Source: JAGVWJ01 sp964588555
GTDB taxonomy: Archaea > Micrarchaeota > Micrarchaeia > Anstonellales > Bilamarchaeaceae
Direction: 5' to 3'
Assembly: GCA_964588555.1 (NCBI GenBank)
Contig: CAZPPT010000025.1
Span: forward strand, 1-6,908
DNA: 6,908 nucleotides
Shown here: positions 1 to 5,848 of the stretch, in pieces
Position numbering within the stretch: position 1 is the stretch's first letter
How the letters are laid out: every line of letters starts with the position of its first letter
Notes under the pieces: generated by a model
Database searches by the model: none
What the model was told of the DNA's origin: nothing
The model's input: the letters and a program-made list of their open reading frames with translations, nothing else
Position numbers and translations under genes: made by a program

Positions 1-324
1 GTTTTTTTTATTACGCTTCTCTTGTCTATTTTTATCAGTCTTGCATATCCGGCGGGTTTTGGATTCCTTTCAGGCCTTTTTATCCTTGCAGGGGCATTAA
101 TCGGCCTTGTGGCATACTCGTATGGCCGTGATCCCGGAACTGCCGTATTTCAGGATCATGTATGGCTTTTGATTGCTGCGATTGCCGGGGTTCTTTTTAT
201 TCCTGCCATCCGCGGCCGTTTTGTCGTGACCCCGTTTCTTTTTGAGGCGGTTTTGTTTGCGCTTATGCTTTCCCTACCGCCATTATTGCTTATAGTACGG
301 GGGCGTCTCTTTGCGCTTAAATAG
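1..324 (+). CDS. Polytopic membrane protein, C-terminal part (5' end outside window)
   Basis: The frame is open from base 1 and ends in TAG at 322-324, so 107 residues of a longer protein are visible. A TTG at 22 could serve as a start, but the open hydrophobic frame before it favours a gene that begins outside the window. The visible part is almost entirely hydrophobic. There is one segment at the very N-terminus, then stretches around residues 20-41, 52-68 and 74-98, separated by short polar loops (YGRDPG, IRGR), with a basic tail RGRLFALK. It is therefore an integral membrane protein with at least three or four helices. No motif identifies the family, so no function is assigned. The stop lies 17 bases before the favoured ileS start, so the two genes may be cotranscribed. 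Confidence 0.6.
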   Translation, partial: VFFITLLLSIFISLAYPAGFGFLSGLFILAGALIGLVAYSYGRDPGTAVFQDHVWLLIAAIAGVLFIPAIRGRFVVTPFLFEAVLFALMLSLPPLLLIVRGRLFALK

Positions 325-330
325 TTCTTA

Positions 331-336
331 TGAGGG
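331..336 (+). promoter_or_regulatory. Shine-Dalgarno-like site of ileS
   Basis: TGAGGG lies 5 bases before the ATG at 342 and overlaps the alternative ATG at 330. Its GAGG core pairs with the archaeal 16S 3' end. The ATG at 330 would start only 5 bases after the upstream stop and has no such site, so this motif favours translation from 342. Confidence 0.5.
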
Positions 337-341
337 ATTTT

Positions 342-3176
342 ATGTATAATCACACTGAAGTAGAAAAAACAGTAGCAAATTTTTGGAAGGAAAAGGACAT
401 CTATAAAAAAGTAAAAAAGAAAAATGCACACAACGAACCATTTTATTTTTGCGACGGCCCGCCGTACGCCACCGGAAGCATCCATCCGGGAACCGGCTGG
501 AACAAGACAATCAAGGATGCCGTATGCCGTTACCAAAGGTACCGCGGCAGAAACGTGCGTGCGCAGCCAGGTTACGATACCCATGGCCTCCCGATAGAAG
601 TGAAGGTTGAACAGGAGCTCAAGCTTAAGAACAAAAACGAGATCGAAAAAATCGGCATCGAGAAATTCGTCCAGCGGTGCAAGGACTTTGCAACGCGCTA
701 TATCGACATCATGAACGGGCAGTTTAGCTCCCTTGGCGTCTGGATGGATTTTGATGACCCGTACATTACGTATAAGGACGAGTATATCGAAAAATCATGG
801 CAGACGCTCAAAAAGGCATTTGACAAAAATCTCATGCATGAGGGGCTCTATGTCCTTCCATATTGCTACCGCTGTGAGACGACGATGGCAAATTACGAGC
901 TTGAATACGGGGAAGAGTCCGACCCAAGCGTATATGTCAAGTTTAAGGTACGGGATAAGGCAGAATACCTCGTTATATGGACTACCACCCCCTGGACATT
1001 GCCGCTTAACATGTTTGTTATGGTGCACCCGACACTTCCCTACGTGCGTGCGCAGGTGGGCAACGAGGTATGGATCGTTGCAAAGGATCGGCTTACTCAC
1101 ATGGAAGAGCTTACTGACGAGAGCATCACCATACTTGAAGAATTCTCAGGAAAGAAGCTTGAGGGACTTCGGTACGACCATCCGTTTCAGGACAAGATAC
1201 ATAAGCAATATGACCGCAGGGTTATACTAAGCGACGAGGCAGTAACTACTGAAGAGGGTACCGGCCTTGTACATGGATCCACCGGTACCGGTCCGATAGA
1301 CTTTATCATAGGAAAGCGTTTTGATATTGAGTGCTATTCGCCAATCGATTCCCAAGGAAAATACACCGAAGAAGTCGGCGCCGGTTTTACGGGCAAGAAC
1401 GTCAAGGCGGCAAACCCTGAAGTGATTGAACTTATGAAAGAGAACGGCTCGCTTATCCATGAAAAGCGCATCCGCCACCGCTATCCGCACTGCTGGAGGT
1501 GCAAGACCCCTCTTATATTTCGTGCAATCAAGCAGTGGTTTATTAGCATCTCAAAGACAAAGGGGGAAATGCTTGAGGAAATCGAGAAGATCGATTGGCA
1601 TCCCTCATTTGTCAAGGAGCGCTTTAGGGAATTTGTGCATGGCGCACCCGATTGGTGCATTTCGCGTCAGCGTTACTGGGGCATCCCGCTTCCGATCTGG
1701 AAATGTGATTCATGCAGCGCATTACGGGTCATCGACTCACGAAAGGAGCTGCCAAAAATAAAGGAGCTCCACCGGCCATATGTTGATGAAGTTGAATTTA
1801 CCTGTACGTGCAAGGGGACCATGCGGCGCGTACCGGATGTTCTTGATGTCTGGTTTGATTCAGGAAATGCCGTATGGGCAATACTTAGTGACAAGGACGT
1901 AAAAACATTTGGCGAACGAACCGACCTTATCATCGAAGGGCAGGATCAAATACGGGGTTGGTTTTACTCGCTTCTTGGTTCTGGTATTGTCCGTTACAAG
2001 CAGTCGCCCTATAAGCGCCTTATGATGCATGGGTTTTTTGTTGACCAGAAAGGCGAGAAGATGTCAAAGAGCCTCGGTAATTTTGTCCCACTGGAAGAGA
2101 TTCTTGCAAAATACGGTGCCGACAGTTTTCGGTTGTGGGGCCTGACCAACACCGTGTGGGAAGAACTTAAGTTTAACTGGGAGGAAATGAAAAAGGCGCA
2201 GGGGGATCTTAATATTCTTCATAATCTAGTTGTGTTCCTTGGCCGGTTTCATCCCGCAAAGAAAATTGCGCCTGCCGGGCTGAGCGAAGAGGACCGCTGG
2301 CTGTTATCAAGGATGCATAGTACCCGCAAGGAATTTCGCGCTGCGTTTGAGTCATATGAGCTCCACCGTGCCGTAAAGGCAGTCCGCTTCTTTATTGTCG
2401 ACGACATAAGCAGGCTTTACATGAAGCTTGCAAAGGACCGGATCTCAAATGAGGTGGACGGGCCACAGGCACTTGCCACGCTTTATACTGCGCTTCTTGA
2501 ATCGCTTAAAATGATATCAATAGTCTGCCCGTTTATTGCAGAGGAGCTTTACCAGTCCTTCTTTAGGAAATTTGAAAAGGAGGAGAGCCTGTTCCTTCTT
2601 TCCCTTGACGATGAGGACAGCACCGCGATCAACATTGCAACTGAAAACCAGATGGCAAGCGTCAAGGAGATCTGCACTGCCGCACTTAATGCGCGCCAGG
2701 AAGCAAAGCTAAAAGTACGCTTCCCCATACGGACCCTTGTAATTGAGACCAAGTCCCATGAGATACGGGATGCAGCTGAGCGTTTTAGGGGCTCAATTAC
2801 GCGACTTGTAAACGTAAAGGAAGTCGAAGTGGTTCCTGAGGTAAAAGGAAAAGAAAAATATGCGGTCCAGGCGGTTGCAAACGCAAACGTATACCTCACC
2901 CAGGAAATTGACGAGGAACTATATCAGGAAGGGATTGCAAATGAAATAAAACGGCGTATCCAAATACTTCGGAAAGAATCTGCACTTGTTGAAAAGGACA
3001 CAATTACCGTTAGGCTTGACGGCGACAAGGAGCTTCTTGCAATTGCTGCAAAACACTCAAAAGCGCTCAAAGATGGCGTCAATGCAAAGGATATCAAGAC
3101 AGAGGTACATAGCGGCGCAAAGGAGTTTGAAATCGATGGAAGGGTAATACGTATTGCGATTGCCAAATCCAAATAA
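342..3176 (+). CDS. ileS: Isoleucyl-tRNA synthetase (archaeal/eukaryotic type)
   Basis: Cytosolic class I aminoacyl-tRNA synthetase that charges tRNA-Ile with isoleucine and hydrolyses mischarged valine. Starting at 342 it has 944 residues; starting at the ATG at 330 would add MRDF. The Rossmann core carries DGPPYATG and a HIGH-type HPGT (48-51), then GYDTHGLPIE (77-86). The CP1 editing domain shows the threonine-rich WTTTPWTLP (213-221) and GTGLVHGSTGTGPIDF (306-321), with the expected editing His311 and Asp320. Cysteine pairs at 175/178, 384/387, 455/458 and 488/490 look like zinc knuckles. DVWFDSG (503-509), GQDQIRGWFYS and KMSKS (573-577) complete the active site. The anticodon-binding helical region covers about 650-800, followed by an archaeal-type C-terminal domain. 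The protein is somewhat shorter than the roughly 1030-1060 residues usual in archaea. Codon use is uniform and nothing suggests transfer. Confidence 0.96.
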   Translation: MYNHTEVEKTVANFWKEKDIYKKVKKKNAHNEPFYFCDGPPYATGSIHPGTGWNKTIKDAVCRYQRYRGRNVRAQPGYDTHGLPIEVKVEQELKLKNKNEIEKIGIEKFVQRCKDFATRYIDIMNGQFSSLGVWMDFDDPYITYKDEYIEKSWQTLKKAFDKNLMHEGLYVLPYCYRCETTMANYELEYGEESDPSVYVKFKVRDKAEYLVIWTTTPWTLPLNMFVMVHPTLPYVRAQVGNEVWIVAKDRLTHMEELTDESITILEEFSGKKLEGLRYDHPFQDKIHKQYDRRVILSDEAVTTEEGTGLVHGSTGTGPIDFIIGKRFDIECYSPIDSQGKYTEEVGAGFTGKNVKAANPEVIELMKENGSLIHEKRIRHRYPHCWRCKTPLIFRAIKQWFISISKTKGEMLEEIEKIDWHPSFVKERFREFVHGAPDWCISRQRYWGIPLPIWKCDSCSALRVIDSRKELPKIKELHRPYVDEVEFTCTCKGTMRRVPDVLDVWFDSGNAVWAILSDKDVKTFGERTDLIIEGQDQIRGWFYSLLGSGIVRYKQSPYKRLMMHGFFVDQKGEKMSKSLGNFVPLEEILAKYGADSFRLWGLTNTVWEELKFNWEEMKKAQGDLNILHNLVVFLGRFHPAKKIAPAGLSEEDRWLLSRMHSTRKEFRAAFESYELHRAVKAVRFFIVDDISRLYMKLAKDRISNEVDGPQALATLYTALLESLKMISIVCPFIAEELYQSFFRKFEKEESLFLLSLDDEDSTAINIATENQMASVKEICTAALNARQEAKLKVRFPIRTLVIETKSHEIRDAAERFRGSITRLVNVKEVEVVPEVKGKEKYAVQAVANANVYLTQEIDEELYQEGIANEIKRRIQILRKESALVEKDTITVRLDGDKELLAIAAKHSKALKDGVNAKDIKTEVHSGAKEFEIDGRVIRIAIAKSK

Positions 3177-3195
3177 TTTCCTTTTTGGTTTTTTT
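3177..3195 (+). terminator. T-rich terminator-like run after ileS
   Basis: The bases right after the ileS stop are strongly T-rich on the coding strand, with a T5 at 3182-3186 and a T7 at 3189-3195, and no strong hairpin. Archaeal RNA polymerase commonly terminates at such oligo-T tracts, so ileS transcription probably ends here. The ATG at 3196 abuts the run, which makes it a doubtful kinase start. Confidence 0.5.
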
Positions 3196-3326
3196 ATGTT
3201 TCTAGACACCCAGGCTCAAAGCCAACCGAACCGAAGACGACCCCAAGCTAGGATACCGCTTCATCGCATCGTTTCTTATTTTCACGGTCTGCCGCCCCTT
3301 CGCAGTAACCACATTTCGGTTAATAT

Positions 3327-3341
3327 AGGGGATAGTATATG
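3327..3341 (+). promoter_or_regulatory. Possible ribosome-binding site and ATG for the kinase (out of frame as sequenced)
   Basis: AGGGGAT (3327-3333) is followed after 5 bases by ATG at 3339-3341. It looks like a good start signal, but this ATG is one frame away from the kinase and its frame stops after 25 codons. Dropping one T from the T4 run at 3347-3350 would join it to the kinase as MRYLNRYEILRE. The site may be real, with an indel just after it, or it may be chance. Confidence 0.3.
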
Positions 3342-3945
3342 CGGTATTTTGAACCGCTACGAGATATTACGGGAATTCATTCCGGCACACCGGTTAGCAA
3401 ACTCACCGCGCCTTAGCTCCTTATTTGTTGTTCGGGACATACATAATGGGAAAGAGGCGCTTGCCAAATTCATGCCGGACACATTACAATCCAATCCCCA
3501 CTCCCGATTCCATTTTCTTAAGGAAATAGAGGCGCTTTCACAGCTTGACCTTCGTAGTGTCAGCCCGCTTGTTGATGCAGGCATAGACGGCGCGGGGAGG
3601 CCTTTTTTTATACTTGATTTTGTGCCGGGAATTCCGCTATTACATATAATGCGATCCATGCCCTCCGATCTTCCACTTGTGCTTTCGATTTCTATTGATG
3701 TCGCCGATACGCTTGCCACGGTGCATACTGCAGGCGTTATCCACTGCGACCTTAAGCCAGGAAACCTGATGGTATCTCATTTAGGGGGCGCGCCCCTTGT
3801 TACGGTCATTGATTTTGGCGCCGCATATATCCGGGGGCGTACTGAGCCGCCGGTTAATTTTATTATTGGGACCCCGTCTTACATGGCCCCTGAACAGTTG
3901 TGTGCCGTGCGTTCCTTCAACCCGCGCATTGATATTTTTGCACTT

Positions 3946-3950
3946 GGGGG
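3946..3950 (+). other. G5 run where the kinase reading frame breaks
   Basis: As sequenced, CTT GGG GGT GAT leads to TGA 14 codons later. With four Gs, CTT GGG GTG ATT reads ALGVIIYQLVTG, exactly the expected continuation of kinase subdomain IX. The break is therefore localised to this homopolymer. It could be a read error, a strain mutation, phase variation or a programmed +1 shift; sequence alone does not separate these. Confidence 0.8.
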
Positions 3951-4174
3951 TGATTATCTATCAGCTTGTTACCGGAAGAAAAGCCTTTGTTCGTGAAGAG
4001 AGGCTGAAAAACCCATTTCTCACACCACCACTGCCAAGCAAGGTCAAGCCAGCAGTTCCACTCGCAATTGAACGCATTATCATGACTGCACTTGCCCCTG
4101 AGCCGCAGATGCGTTTTCAGTCAATGCCAGAAATGAAAAAAGAACTAGAACATGCAGCAGCGACTTTGAAATAA
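3950..4174 (+). CDS. Kinase C-lobe fragment in the shifted frame
   Basis: This is the downstream piece of the split kinase. If translated on its own it could start at GTG 3950 and give 74 residues (VIIYQLVTGRKAF onward), but no ribosome-binding site precedes that codon. It holds the end of helix F and helices G to I, including the conserved arginine of PQMRFQSM, and lacks all catalytic residues. It is best regarded as part of the composite kinase rather than a separate gene. Its sequence conservation suggests that the break is recent or artefactual. Confidence 0.5.
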   Translation: MIIYQLVTGRKAFVREERLKNPFLTPPLPSKVKPAVPLAIERIIMTALAPEPQMRFQSMPEMKKELEHAAATLK

Positions 4175-4184
4175 AAAGAAAAAA
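4171..4184 (-). terminator. Oligo-T terminator of the zinc-finger gene (minus strand)
   Basis: Read on the minus strand, the zinc-protein stop is followed at once by TTTTTTCTTTTTAT, a typical archaeal oligo-T terminator. It overlaps the stop codon of the convergent kinase, so the two transcripts meet here. Confidence 0.55.
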
Positions 4185-4370
4185 TTATGCACTCTTATAC
4201 TTTGTTCGTGTGCCGATATTGCCCCAGCATGTTTTACAGATTGCAATTATTTTTACTCGTTTTACTTTCTTGGAGCTCTTCGTACACGAGACGCATATTT
4301 TTTTTGTACAATAAGTACACGTCCTTACTTTTGCAACGCGCTTGCTGCAGCGTTCACATGTCATAATCAT
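4185..4370 (-). CDS. Small FYVE-like-spaced zinc-finger protein (61 aa)
   Basis: Hypothetical protein of 61 residues, highly basic, with eight cysteines in four CxxC pairs: C5/C8, C18/C21, C26/C29 and C45/C48. The spacing CxxC-x9-CxxC-x4-CxxC-x15-CxxC fits cross-brace double-zinc domains such as FYVE, and could equally form two simple zinc ribbons. The membrane-lipid motif of true FYVE domains (RRHHCR) is absent, so the resemblance is one of spacing only. Two more Lys/Arg-rich stretches (KSSKKVKRVK and the TRTKYK tail) suggest nucleic-acid or ribosome binding; this is inference. ATG at 4370 is chosen because GGAGG stands 7 bases upstream; a second ATG two codons later would also keep all cysteines. 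The gene is divergent from RuBisCO and has its own terminator. Small CxxC-rich proteins of this kind are frequent in archaeal genomes and are mostly uncharacterised. Confidence 0.8.
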   Translation of the reverse strand: MIMTCERCSKRVAKVRTCTYCTKKICVSCTKSSKKVKRVKIIAICKTCWGNIGTRTKYKSA

Positions 4371-4377
4371 AGTATTT

Positions 4378-4382
4378 CCTCC
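4378..4382 (-). promoter_or_regulatory. Strong Shine-Dalgarno of the zinc-finger gene
   Basis: On the minus strand GGAGG (in TTGGAGGAAA) lies 7 bases before the ATG. It is the best ribosome-binding site in the window and contrasts with the leaderless-looking RuBisCO gene on the other side of the same intergenic region. Confidence 0.75.
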
Positions 4383-4413
4383 AATTTAATGAATAGGCTC
4401 TTAGGTTAATGTA

Positions 4414-4422
4414 TTTCATATA
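4414..4422 (-). promoter_or_regulatory. Candidate TATA box of the zinc-finger gene
   Basis: TATATGAAA on the minus strand would place a transcription start near 4393 by the usual archaeal spacing of about 25 bases. That gives a leader of about 22 bases that contains the GGAGG site. The A+T-rich element at 4431-4440 is a weaker alternative. No transcript data are available. Confidence 0.35.
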
Positions 4423-4430
4423 GGAATGTT

Positions 4431-4438
4431 TTTAAATA
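4431..4438 (+). promoter_or_regulatory. TATA box of the RuBisCO gene
   Basis: TTTAAATA, within a longer A+T run, is centred about 31 bases before the RuBisCO ATG. By normal archaeal geometry transcription would begin around 4459-4466, leaving no leader or only a few bases. No ribosome-binding motif is present before the ATG, which agrees with leaderless translation. Confidence 0.55.
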
Positions 4439-4465
4439 TTAAACGAGCGTGATTTTTGTGTTTTT

Positions 4466-5761
4466 ATGGCAAAGAAAATAGATTGGTACGATGAGTTTGT
4501 TGACCTGGTGTACACGCCTGCACGCGATGACCTTGTTTGTTTATATTATTTTGAGCCTGCCGCGGGCATTAGTGTGAAGGAGGCTGTCGGGAGGATTGCC
4601 TCCGAGAGCTCTTCAGGCACGTGGACAACGCTCTACAAGTTGCCTGCGCGAGTGGAAAAGGTAAAGGCACGTGCGTTCTCAATTCGCGGTAATTTCGTAA
4701 AGGTGGCATACCCCATTGATTTGTGGGAACCGGGTAATGCGCCGCAACTTTTGAGCGGCATTGCAGGGAACATCTTTGGCATGAAGGCGCTTAGGAATCT
4801 GAGGCTGGTTGATGTTGCGCTGCCACGCGCATACTTGCGGCATTTCAGGGGGCCGTCGCACGGGATCGAAGGCATCCGAAAAAAAATGAAAATAAAGAAG
4901 CGTCCGCTAACTGGCGCAGTACCCAAGCCAAAAATCGGCTTTAGCGCACATGAACATGCTCAAATCGGCTATGAAACGTGGATGGGCGGTTTTGATATCG
5001 TAAAGGATGATGAGAATTTGACAAGCACGTCCTTTAATCGGTTCGAGGAACGATTAAAATTAATGACTCGATTACGGGATCGTGCGGAGCGAGAAACTGG
5101 AGAATGCAAGGATGCATTCCTTAACATCACTGGCGAGACGCGTGAGATGGAGCGAAAGGCAAAACTACTTCATGATTCCGGATGGCGCTTTGCCATGATC
5201 GACGTAGTAACTGTTGGGACTGCGGCAGTACAGACGCTTCGGGACGTATGTGCCGATTATGGCCTGGCAATACATGCGCACCGCGCAATGCATGCGGCAT
5301 TTGACAGAAATCCAAAGCACGGCATGTCCATGTACTTTTTGGCAAAGCTGATGCGCCTCATAGGCGTTGACGAGATCCATGTTGGGACTGCTGTTGGAAA
5401 ACTGGTTGGAACCGCGCAGGAAGTCAGGGCAATTTCGGATGTACTCCGAATGGAGCGAGTAAAAGAAAAGGATGGGCATCTTGCGCAGGATTGGGGCAGC
5501 ATAAAGCCCATGTTCCCGGTCTCATCAGGCGGCCTTCACCCCGGCTTGATCCCGGCAGTCATGGACATCTTTGGAACTGATTTTGCTTTACTAGTGAGTG
5601 GCGGAATCCATGGACACCCTAAAGGAACCCGCGCAGGGGCACAGGCAGCAATGCAGGCAATCGAGGCGACCATGGAAGGCGTTTCACTTAATGAGTACGC
5701 CAAAACGCATGGTGAGCTTGCGCAGGCGTTAGAGAAATGGGGGTATTTGAAGCCTAAATAA
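4466..5761 (+). CDS. rbcL: Ribulose-1,5-bisphosphate carboxylase/oxygenase large subunit, form III type
   Basis: Carboxylates ribulose 1,5-bisphosphate to two 3-phosphoglycerates. Archaeal form III enzymes usually act in AMP/nucleoside salvage rather than the Calvin cycle, feeding on ribose bisphosphate from AMP phosphorylase and its isomerase; neither gene is in this window. The 431 residues are full length. The N-terminal domain has ESSSGTWTT (E47, T52, W53) and GNIFGMKALR (N102). The barrel has AVPKPKIGFS (K154, K156), GGFDIVKDDEN (carbamylated K180 with D182 and E183), HAHRAMHA (H272, R273), loop 6 GTAVGKLVG (K312), and SSGGLHPG (S354, G355, G356). In the phosphate-binding loop LLVSGGIHGHP, the usual Q-x-GGG is changed: L376 replaces Gln and S378 replaces the first Gly. 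The 'GGLHPG' and 'GIHGHP' strings point to form III rather than I or II, and no form II/III insertion is apparent; the subtype is not resolved. No small subunit is nearby. The start is set by the TATA spacing, with no ribosome-binding site. Confidence 0.95.
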   Translation: MAKKIDWYDEFVDLVYTPARDDLVCLYYFEPAAGISVKEAVGRIASESSSGTWTTLYKLPARVEKVKARAFSIRGNFVKVAYPIDLWEPGNAPQLLSGIAGNIFGMKALRNLRLVDVALPRAYLRHFRGPSHGIEGIRKKMKIKKRPLTGAVPKPKIGFSAHEHAQIGYETWMGGFDIVKDDENLTSTSFNRFEERLKLMTRLRDRAERETGECKDAFLNITGETREMERKAKLLHDSGWRFAMIDVVTVGTAAVQTLRDVCADYGLAIHAHRAMHAAFDRNPKHGMSMYFLAKLMRLIGVDEIHVGTAVGKLVGTAQEVRAISDVLRMERVKEKDGHLAQDWGSIKPMFPVSSGGLHPGLIPAVMDIFGTDFALLVSGGIHGHPKGTRAGAQAAMQAIEATMEGVSLNEYAKTHGELAQALEKWGYLKPK

Positions 5762-5798
5762 GTAGGGTTCGCTCTGGAGAAAACATTTACTCGAACTA

Positions 5799-5845
5799 AT
5801 TATTTTTGGGGTGAGCGAGTACTATTTCTTTTCTTCTATATTCTT
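5799..5845 (+). terminator. T-rich tracts after RuBisCO, also upstream region of the next gene
   Basis: The gap contains T5 at 5803-5807 and a pyrimidine-rich run at 5823-5845, either of which could end the RuBisCO transcript in archaeal fashion. A short inverted pair, TACTCG (5788-5793) and CGAGTA (5816-5821), brackets the first tract. GGGGTGA at 5809-5814 resembles a ribosome-binding site but is too far from the next ATG and precedes no usable start. Confidence 0.35.
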
Positions 5846-5848
5846 GGT

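Larger units (their letters stand above)
3196..4174 (+). pseudogene. Hanks-type Ser/Thr protein kinase, disrupted by a +1 frameshift
   Basis: The first frame runs to a TGA at 3994-3996, and the rest of the kinase continues in the next frame to TAA at 4172-4174. Removing one G from 3946-3950 gives a continuous 325-residue kinase. Counting from the ATG at 3196, it shows RYEILRE at the domain start, the beta-3 lysine in EALAKFM (K91), the helix-C glutamate in LKEIEAL (E110), and the catalytic loop VIHCDLKPGNLMV (D185, K187, N190). DFG follows at 206-208, then GTPSYMAPE and the helix-F RIDIFALGV. The second frame supplies IIYQLVTGRKAF and a final PEPQMRFQSMPEMKKELE. HCD instead of HRD is common in kinases that need no activation-loop phosphorylation. 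The glycine-rich loop is not recognisable; NSPRLSSLF stands in its place. The start is uncertain: the first 51 residues (rich in Q, R, P and H) look non-coding, and TTG at 3349 or ATG at 3339 plus an indel are alternatives. No transmembrane or sensor domain is visible. Substrates are unknown. A sequencing error would make this an intact gene. Confidence 0.75.

Noticed and set aside
1281..1292. Perfect palindrome ACCGGTACCGGT as a protein-binding site
   Set aside because: It lies in conserved coding sequence (TGTG of the editing domain) and is explained by Gly/Thr codons; chance is the simplest reading.
733..1490. Open frames on both strands inside ileS
   Set aside because: The IleRS frame is continuous and motif-rich throughout; the alternatives show no recognisable domains.
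3200..3275. tRNA-like segment suggested by GGTTCG on the minus strand
   Set aside because: No acceptor stem, anticodon arm or D-loop consensus can be formed around it.
4633..5511. Several antisense open frames inside the RuBisCO gene (60-104 codons)
   Set aside because: They overlap a clearly conserved RuBisCO frame, lack ribosome-binding sites and family motifs, and have unnatural composition; they are shadows.
4171..5848. Operon of kinase, zinc protein, RuBisCO and membrane protein as a new system
   Set aside because: The genes alternate strands, each has its own start and termination signals, and no functional link can be read from the sequence.
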